In this document: positions 48,645 to 58,802 of the stretch, piece after piece
How the letters are laid out: every line of letters starts with the position of its first letter
Position numbering within the stretch: position 1 is the stretch's first letter
Made by a program: the position numbers and the translations under genes
Notes under the pieces: model-generated
Told to the model about the DNA's origin: nothing
Seen by the model: only the letters and a program-made list of their open reading frames with translations
The model's database searches: none
Assembly (NCBI GenBank): GCA_028023455.1
Contig: JAQFVV010000142.1
Location: 2,723,740-2,787,739, forward strand
Reading direction: 5' to 3'
From: Epiperipatus broadwayi
Lineage: Eukaryota; Onychophora; Udeonychophora; Euonychophora; Peripatidae
DNA length: 64,000 nucleotides

Positions 48645-51576
48645 ATCATCATCAATAGTAGTCTGTCCAATAGACAGGTCCAGAGAGTAGTCACTACATC
48701 AGTTCATCCATTCTTCCATTCCATTCTCTTCCTTGCCCACTTCCTCAATTCCACATAACTCCTTCCATCTCGTATATCATCCAATAATGTCAATCTCTTC
48801 CGTCCTTTCTTTTTATTTCCACTCACCATTCCTTCCAAAACATCTTTCATTAAACTATAATCTTTTCTTAGTATATGTCCAATCCAGTTTCTCTTTCTCT
48901 CTTTGATACTTTCAATCAATCTTCTTTCCTCATTAACTCTTTTCAAAACTTCTTCATTTGTTATTTTATTCACCCAACTGATTTTTTCCATTTTTCTCCA
49001 TGTCCACATCTCAAAAGCTTCCAGTCGTTTCTTAATTCTATTACTCAATGTCCATGTCTCACAACCATACATTAATACACTCCACACATAACATTTAATT
49101 AATCTTTTCCTTAATTCTCTTTCCATAGGTCCACAGAATATCTTCTTTCTTTTTACAAATGTCACCTTTGCCAATGCTATTCTTCTTTTAACTTCATCTT
49201 CACTTCTTCCATCCTCACTCAACCAACAACCCAAATATCTAAATCCCTTCACCTGCTGCACCATGTCATCATGGATTCCAATTTGCAGTCTTTTTGCATC
49301 TCTCCCTATCCATAAACACTTAGTCTTTTCAATATTAATCTTCATTCCATATGCCATACATCCTTCTTCCAATTTATTCAACATATTCTGAAGATCCTTT
49401 TCTTCCTCAGCAATAAGAGCCATATCATCTGCAAATCTTATACATTTTATTACTCTCCCTCCAACATTTGCTCCTCCACAGTCCAAATAATTATTTATCA
49501 TATCTTCTAAATAAATATTAAACAAAACAGGTGACATACTACATCCTTGCCTAACTCCACTTTCTATATTCACTTCATCAGTCTCATTACATCCAAATCT
49601 AACTCTTATTCTTTGCCCATTATACATATTCCATATCAATCGTCTTTCTTTCCAGAATACTCCTTTATCTCTTAAGATAGACATCAGTCTATTCCAGCTT
49701 ACTCTATCAAATGCCTTTTCTAAATCTACAAAACATATACCAATTCCTTTATCTCTTTCAATATATCTTTCTGCAATTGTCCTAACAATACCAATAGCAT
49801 CTCTTGTGCTTTTCCCTTTCCGAAAACCAAACTGTTCTTCAGCAATATAATAGTCAACCTTCCCATAAATCCTTTGAGTTAAAATCCTCAATAACACCTT
49901 AGAAACATGAGACAATACACTTATTGTCCTATACTCTTCACATTTAACAGCTTTCTTCTTTTTAGCAATTGGAATCACTATAGTTCTTAAAAAATCTTCA
50001 GGCCAAACTCCACTATTATATATCAAATTGCAAAGTCCAACTATTTCCTTCATAGTAAATTCTCCCATTTCTCTCAAAAATTCTATAGGTACTGCATCAA
50101 ATCCAATAGCCTTACCATTCTTCATTTGTGCGATTGCCTTTCCTACTTCATCTGGCAGTATGTCCATACCTCTATCATCCATTGCAACATCTTCTTCATT
50201 TTCAAGTTCATAACTAATTAAATTATTTCCTCTACTAAACAGATACCGAATATATTCTTCCCATCTTTTTAATATATCATTACTATCGGTTAACCTTCTT
50301 CCATTCTTATCCGCAATCTCACTTGCTACCCATGTCTTTTTCTCCCAAGAAATACTTTGTATTCTATCAAATGCTAGATCATATCTTTTCATCTGTTGAA
50401 ACCTTTCTATCTCTTTACATTCTTGCTCCAACCACTTTTCTTTTGCTAAATCTGTTTCTCTTCTTAATTCATTATTAAATTTCCTATATTCCTTTTGCCC
50501 TTCCTCAGTATTTACATTCTTCCACCATCTCCGCACTTCCATCTTTTCCAACATACCTTCAGTTATCCAAGGTCTTTTAGCTTTTCTCGCACGAATAATA
50601 CCTATTTCATTTTTTGCTATTTTCAAGAATCCCTCTTTAATTCTATTCCAACACTCATCAGAGCTATTAATATAGTTCCCATCCTGAACAATTCTTTTAA
50701 ATTCATTTTCACATATTAAACCAAATTTTCCTTTTTCCATTTGTCTCAATTTATCCAAGTCCCATCTTGTGTATCTTTTCCCTCTTTTAATTCTTTTTAA
50801 ACTTAACTTTAATTTAGCCATCACCAAATTATGATTTGAATCTATATCAGCACCTGACAAAGCATGTGAACCCTTAACAGCATTCTTATATCTATTCTGA
50901 ATCAGTATATAATCAATTTGATAACGTTCTTTGTTACCTGGAGCTTTCCATGTATACAATCTTCTAATATGATTTTTAAAGCAAGTATTTGCAATGACAA
51001 ACCCATTCTCTTTACAAAATTGTACAAGTCTACTACCCCTTTCATTTCTTTTTCCAATACCATAATTTCCAACAATTTTCTCTTCCCTACCTTTCCCCAC
51101 AACAGCATTCCAATCCCCCAATAGCAATATACATGCATTTTTTCCTTCACATTGAATACTTTCTTCTATCTTCTCATACATTTCATCAATTTCACTATCA
51201 TCATGAGTACTAGTTGGCGTATAAACTTGTATAATTACCAAATCCCTAGGACTTGCATTTATTCTCATCACCATCAGTCTATCATTAATACCGTCAACCT
51301 TTGCCACACTATTCCATATTTTCTTCCTCACAGCAATGCCAACTCCATTAATTGACCTATCACCACCTGAATAAAACAACTTTACATCTCCACTACTTAC
51401 TTCTCCACATCCCTCCCACCTCACTTCACTTAATCCCATTACATCAATATTATTCAAATTCAACTCTCTTTTCAAATTCTCCAATTTCCCACCTTTCCTC
51501 AAAGATCTAACATTCCACGTTCCAATTCTCAGTGTATTCCCTCTCAATGAATTATATTTATGAGGATTTCGCAGGT
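48645..51576 (-). mobile_element. RTE-type LINE, apparently full length
   Basis: On the minus strand the element has about 30 bases of leader, a single 947-codon ORF, about 60 bases of 3' UTR and a (GAT)n(AT)n tail at 48640-48652. The short leader, short UTR and trinucleotide tail are the RTE layout. TA-rich simple sequence lies on both sides, so the target duplication is not resolvable. Confidence 0.75.
48704..51547 (-). CDS. RTE LINE polyprotein: APE endonuclease and reverse transcriptase
   Basis: The 947-aa frame is uninterrupted. Residues of about 1-245 are an AP-endonuclease-like domain: GTWNVRSL, SEVRW, LLLGDWNAVVG, a YQIDYIL box and DSNHNLV at the end (the usual SDHxxV, with Ser-Asn here). 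Residues of about 470-720 are the RT: FVDLEKAFDRVSW (motif A), GVRQGCSMSPVLFNIYLEDM (motif B), CIRFADDMAL (motif C, FADD) and GMKINIEKTKCLW, followed by FRYLGCWL. The C-terminal part has YGCETWTL, a WxWRKMEKISW box and GHILRKD, shared by many RTE-like elements. All visible catalytic Asp residues of the RT are kept, so it could still be active. The start at 51547 is the first ATG, directly before the endonuclease. Confidence 0.92.
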   Translation of the reverse strand: MRGNTLRIGTWNVRSLRKGGKLENLKRELNLNNIDVMGLSEVRWEGCGEVSSGDVKLFYSGGDRSINGVGIAVRKKIWNSVAKVDGINDRLMVMRINASPRDLVIIQVYTPTSTHDDSEIDEMYEKIEESIQCEGKNACILLLGDWNAVVGKGREEKIVGNYGIGKRNERGSRLVQFCKENGFVIANTCFKNHIRRLYTWKAPGNKERYQIDYILIQNRYKNAVKGSHALSGADIDSNHNLVMAKLKLSLKRIKRGKRYTRWDLDKLRQMEKGKFGLICENEFKRIVQDGNYINSSDECWNRIKEGFLKIAKNEIGIIRARKAKRPWITEGMLEKMEVRRWWKNVNTEEGQKEYRKFNNELRRETDLAKEKWLEQECKEIERFQQMKRYDLAFDRIQSISWEKKTWVASEIADKNGRRLTDSNDILKRWEEYIRYLFSRGNNLISYELENEEDVAMDDRGMDILPDEVGKAIAQMKNGKAIGFDAVPIEFLREMGEFTMKEIVGLCNLIYNSGVWPEDFLRTIVIPIAKKKKAVKCEEYRTISVLSHVSKVLLRILTQRIYGKVDYYIAEEQFGFRKGKSTRDAIGIVRTIAERYIERDKGIGICFVDLEKAFDRVSWNRLMSILRDKGVFWKERRLIWNMYNGQRIRVRFGCNETDEVNIESGVRQGCSMSPVLFNIYLEDMINNYLDCGGANVGGRVIKCIRFADDMALIAEEEKDLQNMLNKLEEGCMAYGMKINIEKTKCLWIGRDAKRLQIGIHDDMVQQVKGFRYLGCWLSEDGRSEDEVKRRIALAKVTFVKRKKIFCGPMERELRKRLIKCYVWSVLMYGCETWTLSNRIKKRLEAFEMWTWRKMEKISWVNKITNEEVLKRVNEERRLIESIKERKRNWIGHILRKDYSLMKDVLEGMVSGNKKKGRKRLTLLDDIRDGRSYVELRKWARKRMEWKNG

Positions 51577-51712
51577 ATATATATATATTTCTTATAATAC
51601 TTCTTTCATATACACTTCAATGCAAACTGTAAGGAAAATAAAGAAGTTTTTTAAAGAAAATTTGTTTGCACTGAAGTGTATATGAAAGAAGTATTATAAG
51701 AAATATATATAT
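51577..51712. repeat. fold-back element next to the LINE 5' end
   Basis: Arms of about 49 bases (51577-51626 and 51664-51712) are inverted copies with one mismatch visible (CTTCAATGCAAAC against GTTTGCACTGAAG). The loop is about 37 bases. This is probably a small palindromic MITE that the LINE inserted beside. Confidence 0.7.
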
Positions 51713-52870
51713 GAAGTAAGAATTTGTTGGTGTTTGGATATTTTATTTAAACTAGAAGGGGATTCAATCTGGCATATATCACTAATTTAAAATATCTATT
51801 TTTGTACTTTTTAAAATTAAACCAATGAACAAAAAAATAAAAAGATTTTTAAGCAACTTACTGAGGTAATGTATTTAAAATGACAATGGTATTGCCTATA
51901 GATTAATAAAAGTTGATGTCAATCATTTACTTTCATCTATGTTTCATGTAATCGTCATCAGTTACCTTATAAAATTCAAATTAATTTTTGAAGTTATTTT
52001 GAAAAGCAATGGAAATATTTTTTAGATTATATCTAAGATGTTGAAATTTTTTTTTTTTTCAGATGTATTTGATGTTTTAAGGTGATATTAGTAATGTACA
52101 TCCAAATTCTGTCATGTTAGTGTTTTATAAAAAAAAAATCATTTCTATTTTTTTATTCCATTTTTTAAAATTTTTTTTAGATAACTTGAAACTATGAATT
52201 GGGAAATCAATATATTTTACTGAGTGTATATACATCATCTTTTAGCAATAAACAATATGATGGAATTTCAGTTCAAAAGTGAATCAAAAATAGAGTCTGG
52301 GGTCTATATAAAATAATTATAGATGGTAGAATTTTTCACTGAATGTTTCTAATTAAGTCTTGGATAAAGAATACATTCTTAAAAAGACTTTATTCAAAAA
52401 TTTCCAAGGAAAAGAAACAAAATATAGTATGTGAAAAAATGCTTTCAGGCTCTACTTTCCTATCATTAATGCAAGCAAATCATATTATTGCAAAGAGTAT
52501 TAAGAGTAGGAATATAATACAAAATTTTTCATAGTCTGTTAGGCAAAAGTAAATGTTTTAAAAAGAATTTGTTTATAAATAAAATGAAACATAACAAAAT
52601 AAAGCATAAATTAAACATTCAGAATGTCAGAATCCATTTGTCAAAAATATCACAAAATGGATCATATTATTGAAATACTACAAAAAATTAAACGTCTCTA
52701 GGATGATCATAATGTACTTAAAATACCATAGAATATTTTATAGTATATTTGTAATAATATTATAAACATGTCTCAATAAGTCAATTTAAATATAAGCCCA
52801 TCAAATATGTCATATATATATATAAAACAAAATAAATGTCCGCTAATATCAATAATACAATAACGAAACA
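51713..52870. other. AT-rich sequence without recognised genes
   Basis: The ORF at 52343-52534 has no recognisable content. Confidence 0.4.
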
Positions 52871-53027
52871 AATATATTCCAAACAACGGTAAACAATTTA
52901 TAATGCAATATAAATAAAAACTCAATAAAAACTCATAAAGAAATATTTTCGATTATATTCATAATCATTTTCAACTCAACTTTCAAAATGGAATCATCTA
53001 TTACCAACCGGAAACACATGTTGATTT
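52871..53027 (-). repeat. inverted copy of the Penelope 3' end (left arm)
   Basis: It is the reverse complement of 53932-54088 with about three differences in 155 bases. It includes the inverted last codons of the Penelope ORF. Confidence 0.85.
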
Positions 53028-53028
53028 A

Positions 53029-53957
53029 AATAAATTTATATTTACAGGAAATATTAAGATATATACGAGATATGTGGATGACGTTTTTATATGTGCTTCT
53101 TCAGAAATGATTGATAAAATTTTTGATGAATATAATAAATTAAAAGGTCTTATCTGGACTATGGAGAAAGAATATAATAACAGTATTAAATATTTAGATT
53201 TGATAATTTCAAGGAACAATAATATGATTGACTATAAATTGTTTATTAAACCTATTGAAACTAGAGGGTATATTCCCTATTTATCTAAAGTGCCACATAA
53301 TTATAAAATGGCTGGTTTTAAGTCTTTTTTGTATAGAAATAATATTTTGTGTAAATATGCATGTGATAAAAAGAAAAATATTGAAAATTATGTAAGTGAA
53401 TTATTAAGTGTAGGTTATAATATAAAAGAAATTTAGCAAGTGATTTGTCAATTTAGTAAGAAAATTAATAGAAATACTGGTGATGAAGAAATTAAGAGTA
53501 AGAAGTGGATTTCTTTGCCTTTTTATAATAATAATCAAGTAAAATTTATGAAAAAAGTTTATAATGGTATATATAATGTTTCTTTTTATGGATCGGGTAA
53601 TTTAAATAGAATGGTTAATAATTCAAAAGATAAGTTAGAAAAAAATAACGTGAGTAATATAATTTATAGAATTTTTTGTGGGTGTAACTTATTGTATGTA
53701 GGGGAATCTAGATGTAATATAGAGAAAAGAATTAAAGAACATAAATTGTTATATAAAAGAGTTTTGAAAAATGTACAGATATGTAACGATAATAGTAATG
53801 AAGTCAAGTTATATACTGAATCTGTTTTTTATATTTTGATATAAATAAAATAAAAATTTTAGGCCAAGAGAGAGATAATGAAAAAAGAAAAATTAAAGAG
53901 GCAGTTTTTATTAGTAGGTATAAAAATGCGAAATCGACATGTGTTTCCAGTTGGTAA
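53029..53957 (+). pseudogene. Penelope-like element: RT C-terminus and GIY-YIG endonuclease
   Basis: The frame opens with TRYVDDVFICASSE, RT motif C with the YVDD box, followed by SIKYLDLIISRN and GYIPYLSKVPHNYK. These are the RT thumb motifs of Penelope-like elements. After an in-frame TAG at 53434-53436 the same frame continues into the endonuclease: YRIFCGCNLLYVGESRCN, then IEKRIKEHK, the GIY-YIG pattern with its catalytic Arg. A frameshift near 53845 leads to the last segment, ending STCVSSW and TAA at 53955-53957. The N-terminal RT half is missing. One stop and one frameshift suggest a recently dead, 5'-truncated copy. Confidence 0.8.
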
Positions 53958-54088
53958 TAGATGATTCCATTTTGAAAGTTGAGTTGAAAATGATTATGAA
54001 TATAATCGAAAATATTTCTTTATGAGTTTTTATTGAGTTTTTATTTATATTGTATTATAAATTGTTTACCGTTGTTTGGAATATATAT
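53932..54088 (+). repeat. Penelope terminal repeat (right arm)
   Basis: It overlaps the last codons of the ORF and the 3' UTR, and pairs with 52871-53027 in inverted orientation. Penelope-like elements are known for such inverted or direct terminal repeats (PLTRs). Confidence 0.85.
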
Positions 54089-55544
54089 ATATGGTGCAAT
54101 AACCAGCCATGATGGATACATATGTAATTGCATATACACAGATGTTGGTATGTTTCTTTTATGAAGAGACAATTCTATACAGATTCATATAATTCAAATT
54201 TGCATACATTTGTTTGTCTGGGTAACAAAGTAGTTTCTTTTTCTTTATAATCTAAAAAGCTGAGTGTACTTTCATTGAAGTTTGCCACAATCATAGCTCT
54301 CTCAAATTAATTATTGTTGCTGCTTCATTCATATTGTAATGTAATTATGCATGCATTTTTATTTAAATTAATCTATTTAAATATTCTGTTTGTTAGTTAA
54401 TTGGATACTGTTTTTTCTTTTGTTTATTACATTTCTATGGTTGGCAATAAACCATGCCAAATAACAAAATATATACATGTCTTATTTGTATTCATACCAG
54501 ATATTTTAAAAATTTACATAGATCAAGATCTTTTGGAAACATTAAGTGATAAGCATAGTCATGACTATAATGGGCAACCCAAGCAGCATACAAACATGGA
54601 TTAATATTTCTATAAGTAGTGTTAATTAGCCTCCCAAGAAAAGATTCAATTCTATTTCACAATTTAACTAATAACACGCCAAGCAATGCCTTTAACCTCG
54701 GAGGTCATTATCATAGTGCTCAAACTTATCAGTTAAACTTGCAGAGTAAAGTACTGATGTGTTCCTTTCCTTTTCACATTCAGATAGATTTGAATATTTA
54801 TATGATTTTGTTATTAAGATATAGTGAGATAGATGCAATTCTAAGTGTAAAATGTAGCCAATCAATGAACCTATCTCACTTTTCCAATGACCTCCAATTT
54901 TCTCTTATAGGAAGGAAACTAGATTCACCATATGTATTTCAACTTCTAGACTGTCCAGCATAGATAAAAAAACAAAAACACTATATATTTATATATAGTA
55001 GGCACAAACTATTTATCACTTACTAATTGATTTTTATAATTAAAATAAACTCCATTTGAGATATAAAGGACCTGGATTCATTTTCTATAATAAACATATA
55101 AAATAGAACTGAACAAAATAGTAATGCCATTTATTTATAAGCATTCACAGAAATTCAGTAAAATTAAAAAAATTATTACTTTTAATGAGCATTTATTGAT
55201 TAATGTCCGGCTAACTCAACAACATTTCTTGCTATGATTGTTTAATTGAAACTTACCAGACTAATTTCAATTATTTTCTAGGTTAACAAAATAAACTATT
55301 TGAAGATACCAATTGAATTGTTAATAAGTTAATTTAACCTCATGGAATATATAGTCTGTATTTAGACATATGTGTATGTTACATATAGTGTGATATGCAA
55401 TTCATTCTAATACAACAAACATTTAATACTGATCTATATGTATTCAATATTAAATATGCATATGGTTTAGGATCACTGTAAATAAAGCAATATACAAGTG
55501 AATTCAAATCAAGAGAAATACATCTCACTATGAATAAATAAATA
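54089..55544. other. AT-rich sequence; dispersed repeat at 54196-54345
   Basis: 54196-54345 (TGCATACATTTGTTTGTCTG through the AAGCTGAGTGTACTTTCATTG region) resembles 13005-13200. The 114-codon ORF at 54619-54963 shows no recognised motif, and I make no claim that it is expressed. Confidence 0.4.
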
Positions 55545-55990
55545 TAGGGAATTTGAATTCAGACTTAAAGCACCCTTCAACTATCCACACTATCTCATAT
55601 CACTGATTCACATGATCACACACATGTAAAAAAGATCAATAATCACTAATATACATATTTTGTGATGAACCAGCACTCATCAGTTGGTCCAGATTATCAT
55701 CTCTCATACATTTATAATCAATGCTCAGTTTATATTAAGATAACAAACATACTTTCATGGACAGGCTTCAGTCTACTCCAACTCTTCAGCCATCCATACC
55801 ATTGAAAATCTGATGATGGAAAGCCCAAATCCCATGCTGATGCCAATATTGTTATCGTGTCCATGTTGACCTCAAGCCACTCTGACCCCTCATGTACAGG
55901 ATCATATCCATTTAAATACATAGAAGAGGGATGGACAGGATGCAGGCTTAAGGTGTAATATCTGAAATACATGCACTCTTCACATACCTT
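55545..55990 (-). repeat. SINE-like repeat, copy 6
   Basis: This is the longest copy here, from GGGAATTTGAATTCAGAC (inverse B-box-like) through AACCAGCACTCATCAGTTGG, the ATTGAAAATCTGATGATGGAA block and a GAGGGATGGACAGGATGCAGG end. Confidence 0.75.
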
Positions 55991-56026
55991 GAGTCTAATA
56001 GTAAATATAAGGGATTTAAGCTTTAG

Positions 56027-56210
56027 GTATGTGAAGTGTGCCTGTATTTCAAATATTACACATTAAGTCTGCATCCTGTCCATCCCTCTTCTATGTATTC
56101 AAATGAATATGGTCCTGCACATGAGAGGTCAGAGTGGCTTGAGATCAACATGGGCATGACAACAATATTGGCATCAGCATGGGATTTGGGTTTTCCATCA
56201 AATCAATATT
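56027..56210 (+). repeat. SINE-like repeat, copy 7, tail-to-tail with copy 6
   Basis: It is the inverse of 55797-55990, starting GGTATGTGAAGTGTG after a 37-base spacer, and is truncated inside the ATGGGATTTGGGYTTTCCATC block. Confidence 0.75.
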
Positions 56211-57275
56211 TTCATTGTTGTTAAAAATATACTTTGTAAGGATTGCTTTTGGGTGAAATTCATCTTGCGTATTAATCCTACAACATATATCAGAACTGCT
56301 ACGTCTTTTCACATACATATTCATACTGCCTATTGGTTTGTAAATCTTGTGGAAAAAATATCATGTACATATTATTTGATCAGATCACAAGATTAGAAAG
56401 TTACCAGCAGATTGATATGAATGTGAAAAGGTGTAGCAATTCTGATACATGTTGCAAGACTAATACGTAAGTACTTATGAAGGAATATTAAATCTATCTA
56501 ACAAATAAAATATTTTTAAGATTATAAATACATTTTTATTTATACCATATTTTAAAATGTGAACATTACAAAAGACTATTTTCTAATTTTTAATAAATTT
56601 TAAAAAATTATAAATCACATTTTAATGTCTTTTCCTTTCAGCTTTCTGAATTCACAGGATTGAAGATGTGTGCACCCTTACATTAAAAAGTTTATAAAAA
56701 CAAAAATGATGAAATTTATAAGTTCATGAGATTTTCCAGTGTTTTTGATGTTTATGGAATTGAGATAGTTTAATGTTTTTTCCCACCTATGTAAAAAAAA
56801 ATTACATTTTGCTGACAGGATTATATGTATAAAACTTGAAGATACTTGTAATTCTTATTTTTACCAAATTCTAATGATTAGATTTAATTAAGTACAAAAT
56901 AATTTTAACTGTAATTAAAATATTTTCTTAATTTTGAACCACAGGAAATTCACTACTCTATCGACCACAAGACGTATATAAACATGCCTCATGTAAGATA
57001 AAACTTGATTAGATGACATACTTTATTATTTGAACATATTTCTATATTGAAGGATTATCTTATCAAATTAACAAAGAATCAACTTTATAAATCAATTAAG
57101 TGTCTTTTTTTTTCAATCAAAAATTGAAACTTTATAATAATAAAAATCTACATATTCTCTGTTACTATGTAATTTATCAGATAGTTTCCAAAGCAGATTA
57201 GTCACTAATGATCAAATCCTGTCTAATTTTATGCAAACTTGTAAAATCTTGTTATAATGCATTGAAAGAAATTAA
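56211..57275. other. AT-rich sequence without recognised genes
   Basis: Near 56290 and 56410 there is a weak inverted similarity (CAGAACTGCTACGTCTTTTC against GAAAAGGTGTAGCAATTCTG). Nothing else recognised. Confidence 0.4.
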
Positions 57276-58794
57276 GATACTTTTCTATTAGCTCATGTCA
57301 GTTGCTTGATGGCATTATTTACATGCAAAAACACTATATATGCCAGTTATGTGGCCACTGCCAGACTTAGTTCTATGCAAAAACACAGATAAGAGGTTGT
57401 TTTGCATGCTGTTCTGGCAGCCGGCCTGCTGCTTTGTATTATGCACTTTATCCCAATGCTCACAGTTGAATGTTCACTACTGCATCATGTGAGAGTGTCT
57501 AGAGTTCACCCTGCCACAACTCTTCAAATATGCATGTCAAAGTAATTAGCTTACAAGTCATCTGACCAACTATTACCTTTTAGCAATTGTAAGCCTGTTG
57601 CCTTGCTTCCCCACTCAATGTAGAACCTTAAAAAAATTTGGAAAGCATACATCCAAGCAAGATTTCGACCAGCTCACATTTGTGTGAGAACATGTCCCCA
57701 AATAAAATGGCTGACTGCAAAAACAAAACATTCAAATTGTGCCAACAGCCATTCACAGAAGCTGATGTGGTGCCATTTTTACAGGACAACAACATAGTCC
57801 TAGATGCCAAGAGATGTGTATGTGGTGAAACAATGAGACTGGAGATGTCCAAAACTATTTCACAGTTCAGATCCAAGTCCCGTTCCTGTTGGCGAAAGTG
57901 TTCTCTTCAAAAGGAGACCTGCTTTGACAGCTCCAGAATCCCATTCATTTTGAAAGCCTTAGTGTGAGCCAGATTCAGGAATGAAGCATGTTTCAGTAGC
58001 TTATGTCCATTTTTTTGGTTTGCCCATTTAGGAGGAGTTCACTCTGGGCATCTCCAGTATTTAAGGATTGGCTGATGAAGTATTTCAGAAAGCAATAAAA
58101 GAATGTAGACACCCAATACCAAGTACTACATAGTATTGCAGATACAGTCAAACAACCTTATTAACATTAATATATAGGTATACCATCCCATATATTACTA
58201 TGCTACAAAAAATAATCCATTAGGAAATGAATAAAAAACTCTTTTTCCTTAAAGACATTTAATTAATTTAGATGTGGGTATTATACCAGCATTTTATTCT
58301 TAGCATGAGTAATTATTAATAGCTATCATTGTTGAACTATTTATGCACATAGATCTGATGCTTATTGAATATCTAAAGCTATGAAAAAAATCGCACCTAT
58401 TCAAAATATTAAATTAACAGACATGTAATGCGTAATTAATTAATACATATCTGGTTTGATTAAGTATACTTATATAATAAATATAACTTGTCTAATTTAT
58501 TTACAAATGAGTTTTACCTTACATAGCAGGGTGAGAGTAAAATTTGAAAAAAAAATTGTTTTGAATTTATTTTAATTTCTATCATCCAGTTTCTCATTTA
58601 TATACATATATTCCATATCATCAACTAAATAACAAATCAACAAACTTGTTGATTTTCTAGATACGCTAACATACATTAATGTATAAAGATATTAAAAATC
58701 AATTTTTATGCCAGCAGCCCAGTAACATTATATATGTGTTTTTGCATAGCATCAGTGCCATCAAGCAGCTGACATAAGCTAATAGAACAGTACC
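57276..58794 (+). mobile_element. Merlin-like DNA transposon, degenerate
   Basis: The ends are inverted repeats of about 55 bp (GATACTTTTCTATTAGCTCA on the left, GGTACTGTTCTATTAGCTTA inverted on the right). Flanking 8-mers GAAATTAA (57268-57275) and AAAATTAA (58795-58802) match at 7 of 8 positions. The interior holds a transposase-like N-terminal domain. GG-type ends, an 8-bp duplication and an ISXO2-like domain together indicate Merlin. Confidence 0.6.
57638..57967 (+). pseudogene. N-terminal domain of a Merlin/ISXO2-like transposase
   Basis: The 109-codon frame has TEADVVPFLQDNNIV, then CVCGETMRL and a basic FRSKSRSCWRKCS, then SSRIPF. This resembles the N-terminal zinc-ribbon-like region of Merlin/ISXO2-type transposases (pattern FLQxxGIIxxxxxCxxC...RCRxxxC..K.S...TWFxxSKIP). 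The DDE-type catalytic domain that should follow is not readable: the frame ends at 57967 and the next 800 bases have no match. It is therefore a non-functional or domesticated-length fragment. Confidence 0.5.
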
Positions 58795-58802
58795 AAAATT
58801 AA

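Noticed and set aside
54619-54963. 114-codon ORF as a possible host exon
   Set aside because: No recognisable domain and no splice or codon-use support. I list it only as unassigned.
55730-55972. 80-codon ORF also seen at 56036-56224
   Set aside because: The similarity is due to two copies of the SINE-like repeat; frames are not kept in the other copies.
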